64,000 nucleotides of DNA from contig CAJQUW010011498.1 of NCBI GenBank assembly GCA_907163375.1, positions 124,001 through 188,000 on the forward strand, read 5' to 3'. The position numbers were made by a program, and so were the translations under genes. This document shows positions 10,871 to 23,000 of this stretch, piece by piece (position 1 is the stretch's first letter; every line of letters starts with the position of its first letter). This DNA is from Prostheceraeus crozeri (lineage: Eukaryota > Platyhelminthes > Polycladida > Euryleptidae). The notes under the pieces were generated by a model. It did not search any database and was not told the DNA's origin. It saw only the letters and a program-made list of their open reading frames with translations.

Positions 10871-11143
10871 TCAGGTCTTTTTCTCCTTGTCTTCAGGTCC
10901 GTCGAATCGTGGAAGTCGAGGATGAGTCGCAGGAGACAGTTCTTCAGCAAGAGCAAATGTGAGGGGAGACCAGCCATTCATAGACTTGCTTATTTGTCGA
11001 TAATCACGTTCAGCTTTGGCTGCAGCCAGCATTAAGTTCTCTTGAAATTCTTTGTCTGACTGCTTATCCAAGGATTCACGAAGGTTTGAAAGAAATTTCT
11101 CAGAACTTTGTAGGACATCTGGCACTGGTTTGTCACCGCTCAT
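10871..11143 (-). CDS. Small protein of unknown function, 90 aa, probable last exon
   Basis: This minus-strand frame begins MSGDKPVPDVLQSS at 11,143, just inside an exon that opens after a good acceptor (CCCGTTTCAG, exon start 11,151). The 8 nt between acceptor and ATG suggest an intron in the 5' UTR, or that the frame continues from an upstream exon. The N-terminal two thirds (to KAERDYRQISKSMNGW) is charged and likely helical. The C-terminus is proline-rich and ends in PEDKEKKT. There is no signal peptide, membrane segment or cysteine pattern. A minus-strand AATAAA lies 105 nt after the stop. Acceptor, composition and polyA signal argue for a real gene, but I do not recognise the family and give no function. 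The upstream exon was not found. Confidence 0.5.
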   Translation of the reverse strand: MSGDKPVPDVLQSSEKFLSNLRESLDKQSDKEFQENLMLAAAKAERDYRQISKSMNGWSPLTFALAEELSPATHPRLPRFDGPEDKEKKT

Positions 11144-11151
11144 TTTCACAC

Positions 11152-12271
11152 CTGAAACGGGATTCACATGTCAGAGCTTCAAATATACGCAGAGAAAAAA
11201 CGTTCTTTGATCAGGAGCTGAAATGTTGATGTAGCTACCGATGTCGTTTGGTGAAGTTTAAAAAGAGATCGAACTGGAGGTTGAAAACTGGTATATTGAG
11301 AACATAAGGTGTAGGGGAGGGTGAACGCACCAGCCGTTTCTGCGAAACTAGAAATAGTAGAAACCTCATGCTGTTTATTGTACAAAATAACCATGATTCC
11401 TCTGAAAATTTCAACTGTTTATGATCTCCATGATTATTTACACAGGATTTCCCAAAATTTCAATGAAAAAGTAAATTTTCAGAAAATTGGAACTTTTGTC
11501 TCAATGTAGCCAAAAAACTTGCGCTTTTGTCATTAAACAACATTTTTTTCAAGTAAGGGAGGCAGGACTAAAATGGGCAGCGGACTAGCATCGGAAAGTT
11601 GAGCTCTTCGGCTTCTAGCAAGGAAGTGCGCTCACACACTAAGAAGATAACGATAAAAATGCATAAATTTGATCACTGAAGTAATGACAATGAAATCAGG
11701 CGCTTATTTGGCCAATCCTTTCCTTCTGTGTAGATTGATTGCTTGAGGCAAACGAAAACTGTCCCGTCATTGTAATTTCATGCAGATTGACGATCTAGCT
11801 TCCATTTAGTCCCTTGATTGATAGGTTCCGTGAAATGTGAGTCTAAGTAAAGTTCCCATATAGCCCCACTCCTAAAATATCACGGGTAAAATGGACAATG
11901 CATTTTTATCATCACTATCATTATTTCTCGCATGCTTTTTCCAGACAAATAGCCAGAATCTATTAGAGATTTATAGAAAGACATTAATGGAACTGTGAAT
12001 TAATACAAAAAGTTTTTAAGAATTTGATGGACAGAGAATAGATTCAGACGAAGCGCCAAACAATGCAGCTTGTCAGAAACAGATAGGCCTATCTCGTTAT
12101 ATCAAATTTTAAAGAAAGTCAGATAGCAAACTAAATGGCATAAATCCCTCGTTCTAAGCTCTGACAACGAACACTGAACTTGCTTCTCAGATTGGCATCA
12201 GTTTAGTTCGCAGTTACGACGATCTGAAGTGTCTGTTGACTGCTAATTGCATCCTAGCAATTGATTATTAT
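11152..12271. other. Intergenic or intronic, no gene seen
   Basis: AT-rich sequence upstream (on the minus strand) of the 90-aa ORF. It should hold the 5' exon of that gene if it exists, but no exon is recognisable by eye. Confidence 0.4.
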
Positions 12272-12545
12272 TCAGCTTCAAGACTTTTCACAGGCAAGTA
12301 AAGAGAGTTTCTGACTCGGATCTAATTTATTGGTCGAAAATAAAAGGATATAAAGTTATACGTCAAATGGCCATGACCGTTAAGAAGGCGCTGGACGCCG
12401 AAGGCCCGTCACGCTGTGCGACGTATAACTTTATATCCTTTTATTTTCGACCAATAAATTAGATCCGAGTCAGAAACTCTCTTTACTTGCCTGTGAAATG
12501 CATCGCCTGACTCGCAAACTGGTCAACTATGTCAGCTTCAAGACT
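12272..12545. mobile_element. Insert with perfect 79-bp inverted arms between 14-bp direct repeats
   Basis: Arms 12,286-12,364 and 12,420-12,498 are exact reverse complements over all 79 bases, around a 55-bp GC-richer loop. The block is bracketed by identical 14-bp direct repeats TCAGCTTCAAGACT at 12,272-12,285 and 12,532-12,545. The left copy abuts the hairpin directly; 33 bp separate the right arm from the right copy. This looks like a recent insertion with target-site duplication, or a hairpin that arose during repair. It has no ORF. Confidence 0.8.
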
Positions 12546-13873
12546 GAGTGTGTGTTGCTTGCAAACTTGTACATGCATGTCATCGGTGGCGATTAACAAT
12601 AAATCACTCATGATCGGTCTATGAGTGACCCTTAAGAACAAGGTGTTCAACTAAACACAAACCGCTGGGTTTTTTTGCATGCTTGACAGGTATCAAAAAC
12701 GAACTGAACATGACCGATAAACTTTGGCCTTCCGAGCAGGGGGGTCATTTTGATGCAGGTGTTAGTGTAGGGTTTCGACCGATCCGGATCACAGCATTTA
12801 TTTGCGGATCGGATCCTACCCCTGATCGGATACTCTGATCCGGTAAAAAGCTGAAATATGATCAGCAGCATGCAAGAACTGATCAAGGTCGTATAGGCTG
12901 CTTAATGTATAAGATATTCTTTCTAGAACTGAACACGCTTCATTGGTGCTAATTGGGTAATTAGGGAAACAGCTTTTGCTTCTCTAAATCCATGGTCTTC
13001 TGGTTGGCTCAGATCACGTACACACATGTAGTGCCTATCAGCTTAAAGCTACTCGTATCGATGGCCCATCAGCGCGTCATTTTGTTATGGAGAAAAAAAA
13101 TGAAACTCATTGATGTATACCGGTACGACGCTAGAAAGTAGCATTCGTCATTTGAAACTATAGCTGTATTAATGTTGTTTAATGACTTTGCACGTCATCA
13201 TCTATCAAAAAGGCCGATGATGAACTATGTAAGATAAAGATAGTAGACCAGTGAAAAGTCTTTATTACCAAGAAAGTCTTTATTCAAGCTTAAAATAAAA
13301 AGTATAACCGAAAGTTTTGTTCGGTTCCGAGCTATTTCTTGACCAACGACCAATTTCTTGAATGGCAACCAACGGGTAAAGCTACCGGGTGATCGTGAAG
13401 CAGCGGCTGTTCTAAAAGAAGAATCTGTTAGTCTGGAATTTTGGTAAAAAGAGTCGATTGAATATTGAGTTCAACTTTTGACTTAATGACCGCACTTTTC
13501 AAATAGGCTTTATGTCTTCACTGCAATTCGTTTTCCACTCTTTAACCAAAATAAAGCTTACAACAATGCCAGCTATCGGCACATCAAATAGGATCCACCT
13601 TGTTTGTGATACACAAACGCTGTGGAAAATGAAAATGTGTTAAATGTTTACTACTCAACAGTCATCAATTTACTTACAAATGGTACATGGAACCTAAAGC
13701 ATTCGATCATGTAATCAACAATTAGATGTCTAGAAAGATTCTTAAAGCGATTACACTTAACTAATGTAATTGATATCCTCATCAAGGACGGTAAGTGCGC
13801 AAAACAATGAAATTTCTCACCCTGGCCTAGATACAAAATTCATCCGAGCCGGGCCAGCCCTGGGGATGTGCCG
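12546..13873. other. Intergenic, no gene seen
   Basis: AT-rich DNA with short chance ORFs only. A local cluster of GATCC/GGATC words around 12,780-12,840 was noted but not assigned to any element. Confidence 0.4.
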
Positions 13874-14004
13874 TTTGTTCGTAACCAGCGTGCCCACTAA
13901 TGTAGTGCGTTGCTGCAAAAGTTCTTCTGCCAATTCTTTCTTTTCTCAGAATCTGTCTTTTACAGCGACGTACTACATTAGTGGGCACGATGGTTACGAA
14001 CAAA
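13874..14004. repeat. Hairpin (42-bp arms) abutting the 28-bp array
   Basis: Arms 13,874-13,915 and 13,963-14,004 are reverse complements with only a few mismatches. They begin TTTGTTCGTAACCAGCGTGC and end in GTTACGAACAAA, around a 47-bp pyrimidine-rich loop. The right arm stops at the base before the first array unit (14,005). This could be the terminal structure of the element that seeded the array, or a MITE that landed at its edge. Confidence 0.8.
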
Positions 14005-17000
14005 GCCCGACCCTCTTCCAGATGTTTTTCTAGCCCGACTCTCTTCCAGCTGTTTTTCTAGCCCGACCCTCTTCCATCTGTTTTTCTAGCCCGGCCCTCT
14101 TCCAATTGTTTTTCTAGCCCGACCCTCTTCCAGCTGTTCTTCTAGCACGGCCCTCTTCCAGCTGTTTTTCTAGCCCGACCCTCTTCCAGCTGTTCTTCTA
14201 GCACGGCCCTCTTCCAGCTGTTCTTCTAGCACGGCCCTCTTCCAATTGTTTTTCTAGCCCGACCCTCTTCCAGCTGTTTTTCTAGCACGGCCCTCTTCCA
14301 GCTGTTCTTCTAGCACGGCCCTCTTCCAATTGTTTTTCTAGCCCGACCCTCTTCCAGCTGTTTTTCTAGCACGGCCCTCTTCCAGCTGTTTTTCTAGCAC
14401 GGCCCTCTTCCAGCTGTTTTTCTAGCACGGCCCTCTTCCAATTGTTTTTCTAGCCCGACCCTCTTCCAGCTGTTCTTCTAGCACGGCCCTCTTCCAGCTG
14501 TTTTTCTAGCCCGACCCTCTTCCAGCTGTTCTTCTAGCACGGCCCTCTTCCAGCTGTTTTTCTAGCACGGCCCTCTTCCAGCTGTTTTTCTAGCCCGACC
14601 CTCTTCCAGCTGTTTTTCTAGCACGGCCCTCTTCCAGCTGATCTTCTAGCACGGCCCTCTTCCAGCTGTTCTTCTAGCACGGCCCTCTTCCAGCTGTTCT
14701 TCTAGCACGGCCCTCTTCCAGCTGTTCTTCTAGCACGGCCCTCTTCCAGCTGTTCTTCTAGCACGGCCCTCTTCCAGCTGTTTTTCTAGCACGGCCCTCT
14801 TCCAGCTGTTTTTCTAGCACGGCCCTCTTCCAGCTGTTTTTCTAGCCCGACCCTCTTCCAGCTGTTCTTCTAGCACGGCCCTCTTCCAGCTGTTTTTCTA
14901 GCCCGACCCTCTTCCAGCTGTTTTTCTAGCCCGACCCTCTTCCAGCTGTTTTTCTAGCCCGACCCTCTTCTAGCTGTTTTTCTAGCCCGACCCTCTTCCA
15001 GCTGTTTTTCTAGCCCGACCCTCTTCTAGCTGTTTTTCTAGCCCGACCCTCTTCCAGCTGTTCTTCTAGCACGGCCCTCTTCCAGCTGTTTTTCTAGCCC
15101 GACCCTCTTCCAGCTGTTTTTCTAGCACGACCCTCTTCCAGCTGTTTTTCTAGCACGGCCCTCTTCCAGCTGATCTTCTAGCACGGCCCTCTTCCAGCTG
15201 ATCTTCTAGCACGGCCCTCTTCCAGCTGATCTTCTAGCACGGCCCTCTTCCAGCTGTTTTTCTAGCCCGACCCTCTTCCAGCTGATCTTCTAGCACGGCC
15301 CTCTTCCAGCTGTTCTTCTAGCACGGCCCTCTTCCAGCTGTTTTTCTAGCCCGACCCTCTTCCAGCTGTTCTTCTAGCACGGCCCTCTTCCAGCTGATCT
15401 TCTAGCACGGCCCTCTTCCAGCTGTTCTTCTAGCACGGCCCTCTTCCAGCTGTTCTTCTAGCACGGCCCTCTTCCAGCTGTTCTTCTAGCACGGCCCTCT
15501 TCCAATTGTTTTTCTAGCCCGACCCTCTTCCAGCTGTTCTTCTAGCACGGCCCTCTTCCAGCTGTTCTTCTAGCACGGCCCTCTTCCAGCTGTTTTTCTA
15601 GCACGGCCCTCTTCCAGCTGTTTTTCTAGCCCGACCCTCTTCCAGCTGTTTTTCTAGCACGGCCCTCTTCCAGCTGATCTTCTAGCACGGCCCTCTTCCA
15701 GCTGTTCTTCTAGCACGGCCCTCTTCCAGCTGTTCTTCTAGCACGGCCCTCTTCCAGCTGTTCTTCTAGCACGGCCCTCTTCCAGCTGTTCTTCTAGCAC
15801 GGCCCTCTTCCAGCTGTTCTTCTAGCACGGCCCTCTTCCAGCTGTTTTTCTAGCACGGCCCTCTTCCAGCTGTTTTTCTAGCACGGCCCTCTTCCAGCTG
15901 TTTTTCTAGCCCGACCCTCTTCCAGCTGTTCTTCTAGCACGGCCCTCTTCCAGCTGTTTTTCTAGCCCGACCCTCTTCCAGCTGTTCTTCTAGCACGGCC
16001 CTCTTCCAGCTGTTTTTCTAGCACGGCCCTCTTCCAGCTGTTTTTCTAGCACGGCCCTCTTCCAGCTGTTCTTCTAGCACGGCCCTCTTCCAGCTGTTCT
16101 TCTAGCACGGCCCTCTTCCAGCTGATCTTCTAGCCCGACCCTCTTCCAGCTGTTTTTCTAGCACGGCCCTCTTCCAGCTGTTCTTCTAGCACGGCCCTCT
16201 TCCAGCTGTTTTTCTAGCCCGACCCTCTTCCAGCTGTTTTTCTAGCACGGCCCTCTTCCAGCTGTTCTTCTAGCACGGCCCTCTTCCAGCTGATCTTCTA
16301 GCACGGCCCTCTTCCAGCTGTTCTTCTAGCACGGCCCTCTTCCAGCTGTTTTTCTAGCACGGCCCTCTTCCAGCTGTTCTTCTAGCACGGCCCTCTTCCA
16401 GCTGATCTTCTAGCACGGCCCTCTTCCAGCTGATCTTCTAGCACGGCCCTCTTCCAGCTGTTTTTCTAGCCCGACCCTCTTCCAGCTGTTCTTCTAGCAC
16501 GGCCCTCTTCCAGCTGATCTTCTAGCACGGCCCTCTTCCAGCTGTTCTTCTAGCACGGCCCTCTTCCAGCTGTTTTTCTAGCCCGACCCTCTTCCAGCTG
16601 TTTTTCTAGCCCGACCCTCTTCCAGCTGTTTTTCTAGCCCGACCCTCTTCCAGCTGTTTTTTCTAGCACGGCCCTCTTCCAGCTGTTCTTCTAGCCCGGC
16701 CCTCTTCCAGCTGTTCTTCTAGCACGGCCCTCTTCCAGCTGTTCTTCTAGCACGGCCCTCTTCCAGCTGATCTTCTAGCACGGCCCTCTTCCAGCTGTTC
16801 TTCTAGCACGGCCCTCTTCCAGCTGATCTTCTAGCACGGCCCTCTTCCAGCTGTTTTTCTAGCACGGCCCTCTTCCAGCTGTTTTTCTAGCCCGGCCCTC
16901 TTCCATCTGTTTTTCTAGCACGGCCCTCTTCCAGCTGTTTTTCTAGCCCGACCGTCTTCCAGCTGATCTTCTAGCACGGCCCTCTTCCAGCTGATCTTCT

Positions 17001-20000
17001 AGCACGGCCCTCTTCCAGCTGTTCTTCTAGCACGGCCCTCTTCCAGCTGTTCTTCTAGCACGGCCCTCTTCCAGCTGATCTTCTAGCACGGCCCTCTTCC
17101 AGCTGTTTTTCTAGCCCGACCCTCTTCCAGCTGTTCTTCTAGCACGGCCCTCTTCCAGCTGTTTTTCTAGCACGGCCCTCTTCAAGCTGTTTTTCTAGCA
17201 CGGCCCTCTTCCAGCTGTTTTTCTAGCACGGCCCTCTTCCAGCTGTTTTTCTAGCACGGCCCTCTTCAAGCTGTTTTTCTAGCACGGCCTTCTTCCAGCT
17301 GATCTTCTAGCCCGGCCCTCTTCCAGCTGTTCTTCTAGCACGGCCCTCTTCCAGCTGTTCTTCTAGCACGGCCCTCTTCAAGCTGTTTTTCTAGCACGGC
17401 CCTCTTCAAGCTGTTCTTCTAGCACGGCCCTCTTCCAGCTGTTCTTCTAGCACGGCCCTCTTCCAGCTGTTTTTCTAGCACGGCCCTCTTCAAGCTGTTC
17501 TTCTAGCACGGCCCTCTTCCAGCTGTTTTTCTAGCACGGCCCTCTTCAAGCTGTTTTTCTAGCACGGCCCTCTTCCAGCTGTTTTTCTAGCACGGCCCTC
17601 TTCAAGCTGTTTTTCTAGCACGACCCTCTTCCAGCTGTTCTTCTAGCACGGCCCTCTTCCAGCTGTTCTTCTAGCACGGCCCTCTTCCAGCTGTTCTTCT
17701 AGCACGGCCCTCTTCCAGCTGTTTTTCTAGCACGGCCCTCTTCCAGCTGTTCTTCTAGCACGGCCCTCTTCCAGCTGTTCTTCTAGCACGGCCCTCTTCC
17801 AGCTGTTCTTCTAGCACGACCCTCTTCCAGCTGTTCTTCTAGCACGGCCCTCTTCCAGCTGTTCTTCTAGCACGGCCCTCTTCCAGCTGTTCTTCTAGCA
17901 CGGCCCTCTTCCAGCTGTTTTTCTAGCCCGACCCTCTTCCAGCTGTTTTTCTAGCACGGCCCTCTTCCAGCTGTTTTTCTAGCACGGCCCTCTTCCAGCT
18001 GTTCTTCTAGCACGGCCCTCTTCCAGCTGTTCTTCTAGCACGGCCCTCTTCCAGCTGTTCTTCTAGCACGGCCCTCTTCCAGCTGATCTTCTAGCACGGC
18101 CCTCTTCCAGCTGTTCTTCTAGCACGGCCCTCTTCCAGCTGTTCTTCTAGCCCGACCCTCTTCCAGCTGATCTTCTAGCACGGCCCTCTTCCAGCTGTTT
18201 TTCTAGCACGGCCCTCTTCCAGCTGTTCTTCTAGCACGGCCCTCTTCCAGCTGATCTTCTAGCACGGCCCTCTTCAAGCTGTTCTTCTAGCACGGCCCTC
18301 TTCCAGCTGTTTTTCTAGCCCGACCCTCTTCCAGCTGTTTTTCTAGCACGGCCCTCTTCAAGCTGTTTTTCTAGCACGGCCCTCTTCCAGCTGATCTTCT
18401 CGCACGGCCCTCTTCCAGCTGTTCTTCTAGCACGGCCCTCTTCCAGCTGTTCTTCTAGCACGGCCCTCTTCCAGCTGTTCTTCTAGCACGGCCCTCTTCC
18501 AGCTGTTCTTCTAGCACGGCCCTCTTCCAGCTGATCTTCTAGCACGGCCCTCTTCCAGCTGTTCTTCTAGCACGGCCCTCTTCCAGCTGATCTTCTAGCA
18601 CGGCCCTCTTCCAGCTGATCTTCTAGCACGGCCCTCTTCCAGCTGATCTTCTAGCACGGCCCTCTTCCAGCTGATCTTCTAGCACGGCCCTCTTCCAGCT
18701 GTTTTTTCTAGCACGGCCCTCTTCCAGCTGTTCTTCTAGCCCGACCCTCTTCCAGCTGATCTTCTAGCACGGCCCTCTTCCAGCTGATCTTCTAGCACGG
18801 CCCTCTTCCAGCTGTTTTTTCTAGCACGGCCCTCTTCCATCTGTTCTTCTAGCACGGCCCTCTTCCATCTGTTCTTCTAGCACGGCCCTCTTCCAGCTGT
18901 TCTTCTAGCACGGCCCTCTTCCAGCTGTTCTTCTAGCACGGCCCTCTTCCAGCTGTTCTTCTAGCCCGACCCTCTTCCTGCTGTTCTTCTAGCACGGCCC
19001 TCTTCCAGCTGTTCTTCTAGCACGGCCCTCTTCCAGCTGATCTTCTAGCACGGCCCTCTTCCAGCTGATCTTCTAGCACGGCCCTCTTCAAGCTGTTTTT
19101 CTAGACCGGCCCTCTTCCAGCTGTTCTTCTAGCACGACCCTCTTCCAGCTGTTTTTCTAGCACGGCCCTCTTCCAGCTGTTTTTCTAGCACGGCCCTCTT
19201 CCAGCTGTTCTTCTAGCACGGCCCTCTTCCAGCTGATCTTCTAGCCCGACCCTCTTCCAGCTGTTCTTCTAGCACGACCCTCTTCCAGCTGTTTTTCTAG
19301 CCCGACCCTCTTCCAGCTGTTTTTCTAGCCCGACCCTCTTCCAGCTGTTTTTCTAGCACGGCCCTCTTCCAGCTGTTTTTCTAGACCGGCCCTCTTCCAG
19401 CTGTTTTTCTAGCCCGACCCTCTTCCAGCTGTTTTTCTAGCCCGGCCCTCTTCCAGCTGTTCTTCTAGCCCGACCCTCTTCCAGCTGTTCTTCTAGCACG
19501 GCCCTCTTCCAGCTGATCTTCTAGCACGGCCATCTTCCAGCTGTTTTTTCTAGCACGGCCCTCTTCCAGCTGTTCTTCTAGCACGGCCCTCTTCCAGCTG
19601 TTCTTCTAGCACGGCCCTCTTCCAGCTGATCTTCTAGCACGGCCCTCTTCAAGCTGTTTTTCTAGCACGGCCCTCTTCCAGCTGATCTTCTAGCACGGCC
19701 CTCTTCCAGCTGATCTTCTAGCCCGACCCTCTTCCAGCTGTTCTTCTAGCACGGCCCTCTTCCAGCTGATCTTCTAGCACGGCCCTCTTCCAGCTGATCT
19801 TCTAGCCCGACCCTCTTCCAGCTGTTCTTCTAGCACGACCCTCTTCCAGCTGATCTTCTAGCACGGCCCTCTTCCTGCTGTTCTTCTAGCACGGCCCTCT
19901 TCCAGCTGTTCTTCTAGCACGGCCCTCTTCCAGCTGTTCTTCTAGCACGGCCCTCTTCCAGCTGATCTTCTAGCCCGACCATCTTCCAGCTGATCTTCTA

Positions 20001-23000
20001 GCCCGACCCTCTTCCAGCTGTTCTTCTAGCACGGCCCTCTTCCAGCTGTTTTTCTAGCACGGCCCTCTTCCAGCTGTTCTTCTAGCACGGCCCTCTTCCA
20101 GCTGATCTTCTAGCACGACCCTCTTCCAGCTGATCTTCTAGCACGGCCCTCTTCCAGCTGTTCTTCTAGCACGGCCCTCTTCCATCTGTTTTTCTAGCAC
20201 GGCCCTCTTCCAGCTGATCTTCTAGCACGGCCCTCTTCCAGCTGTTCTTCTAGCACGGCCCTCTTCCAGCTGTTCTTCTAGCACGGCCCTCTTCCAGCTG
20301 TTCTTCTAGGACGGCCCTCTTCCAGCTGTTCTTCTAGCACGGCCCTCTTCCAGCTGATCTTCTAGCACGGCCCTCTTCCAGCTGTTTTTCTAGCACGGCC
20401 CTCTTCCAGCTGTTCTTCTAGCCCGACCCTCTTCCAGCTGATCTTCTAGCACGGCCTTCTTCCAGCTGTTCTTCTAGCGCGGCCCTCTTCCAGCTGTTTT
20501 TCTAGCCCGACCCTCTTCCAGCTGTTCTTCTAGCACGGCCCTCTTCCAGCTGTTCTTCTAGCCCGGCCCTCTTCCAGCTGTTCTTCTAGCACGGCCCTCT
20601 TCCAGCTGTTTTTCTAGCCCGACCCTCTTCCAGCTGTTTTTCTAGCCCGACCCTCTTCCAGCTGTTTTTCTAGCCCGACCCTCTTCCAGCTGATCTTCTA
20701 GCACGGCCCTCTTCCAGCTGTTCTTCTAGCACGGCCCTCTTCCAGCTGTTCTTCTAGCACGGCCCTCTTCCAGCTGATCTTCTAGCACGGCCCTCTTCCA
20801 GCTGATCTTCTAGCACGACCCTCTTCCAGCTGTTCTTCTAGCACGGCCCTCTTCAAGCTGATCTTCTAGCACGGCCCTCTTCCAGCTGTTCTTCTAGCAC
20901 GGCCCTCTTCCAGCTGATCTTCTAGCACGGCCCTCTTCCAGCTGTTCTTCTAGCACGGCCCTCTTCCAGCTGTTTTTCTAGCACGGCCCTCTTCCAGCTG
21001 TTTTTCTAGCACGGCCCTCTTCCAGCTGTTCTTCTAGCCCGACCCTCTTCCAGCTGTTCTTCTAGCACGGCCCTCTTCAAGCTGTTTTTCTAGCACGGCC
21101 CTCTTCCAGCTGATCTTCTAGCACGGCCCTCTTCCAGCTGTTCTTCTAGCACGGCCCTCTTCCAGCTGTTCTTCTAGCACGGCCCTCTTCCAGCTGTTTT
21201 TCTAGCCCGACCCTCTTCCAGCTGTTCTTCTAGCACGGCCCTCTTCCAGCTGTTTTTCTAGCCCGACCCTCTTCCAGCTGTTCTTCTAGCACGGCCCTCT
21301 TCGAGCTGTTCTTCTAGCACGGCCCTCTTCCAGCTGTTCTTCTAGCACGGCCCTCTTCCAGCTGATCTTCTAGCACGGCCCTCTTCCTGCTGTTCTTCTA
21401 GCACGGCCCTCTTCAAGCTGATCTTCTAGCCCGACCCTCTTCCTGCTGTTCTTCTAGCCCGGCCCTCTTCCAGCTGTTTTTCTAGCCCGACCCTCTTCCA
21501 GCTGATCTTCTAGCCCGACCCTCTTCCTGCTGTTTTTCTAGCACGGCCCTCTTCCAGCTGTTCTTCTAACACGACCCTCTTCCAGCTGTTTTTCTAGCAC
21601 GGCCCTCTTCCAGCTGATCTTCTAGCACGGCCCTCTTCCAGCTGATCTTCTAGCACGGCCCTCTTCCAGCTGATCTTCTAGCACGGCCCTCTTCCAGCTG
21701 ATCTTCTAGCACGGCCCTCTTCAAGCTGTTTTTCTAGACCGGCCCTCTTCCAGCTGTTTTTCTAGCCCGACCATCTTCCAGCTGTTCTTCTAGCACGGCC
21801 CTCTTCCAGCTGTTTTTCTAGCACGGCCCTCTTCCAGCTGTTTTTCTAGCACGGCCCTCTTCCAGCTGTTCTTCTAGCACGACCCTCTTCCAGCTGTTCT
21901 TCTAGCACGGCCCTCTTCAAGCTGATCTTCTAGCACGGCCCTCTTCCAGCTGTTCTTCTACCACGGCCCTCTTCCAGCTGATCTTCTAGCACGGCCCTCT
22001 TCCAGCTGTTCTTCTAGCACGGCCCTCTTCCAGCTGTTTTTCTAGCACGGCCCTCTTCCAGCTGTTTTTCTAGCACGGCCCTCTTCCAGCTGTTCTTCTA
22101 GCCCGACCCTCTTCCAGCTGTTCTTCTAGCACGGCCCTCTTCAAGCTGTTTTTCTAGCACGGCCCTCTTCCAGCTGATCTTCTAGCACGGCCCTCTTCCA
22201 GCTGTTCTTCTAGCACGGCCCTCTTCCAGCTGTTCTTCTAGCACGGCCCTCTTCCAGCTGTTCTTCTAGCACGGCCCTCTTCCAGCTGTTTTTCTAGCCC
22301 GACCCTCTTCCAGCTGTTCTTCTAGCACGGCCCTCTTCCAGCTGTTTTTCTAGCCCGACCATCTTCCAGCTGTTCTTCTAGCACGGCCCTCTTCCAGCTG
22401 TTTTTCTAGCACGGCCCTCTTCCAGCTGTTTTTCTAGCCCGACCCTCTTCCAGCTGTTTTTCTAGCACGGCCCTCTTCCAGCTGATCTTCTAGCACGGCC
22501 CTCTTCCAGCTGTTCTTCTAGCACGGCCCTCTTCCAGCTGATCTTCTAGCACGGCCCTCTTCCAGCTGTTTTTCTAGCCCGACCCTCTTCCAGCTGTTCT
22601 TCTAGCCCGACCCTCTTCCAGCTGATCTTCTAGCCCGACCCTCTTCCAGCTGATCTTCTAGCACGGCCCTCTTCCAGCTGTTTTTCTAGCACGGCCCTCT
22701 TCCAGCTGTTCTTCTAGCACGGCCCTCTTCCAGCTGTTTTTCTAGCACGGCCCTCTTCCAGCTGATCTTCTAGCACGGCCCTCTTCCAGCTGTTCTTCTA
22801 GCACGGCCCTCTTCCAGCTGTTTTTCTAGCACGGCCCTCTTCCAGCTGTTTTTCTAGCCCGACCCTCTTCCAGCTGTTTTTCTAGCACGGCCCTCTTCCA
22901 GCTGTTCTTCTAGCACGGCCCTCTTCCAGCTGTTTTTCTAGCACGGCCCTCTTCCAGCTGTTTTTCTAGCCCGACCCTCTTCCAGCTGTTTTTCTAGCAC

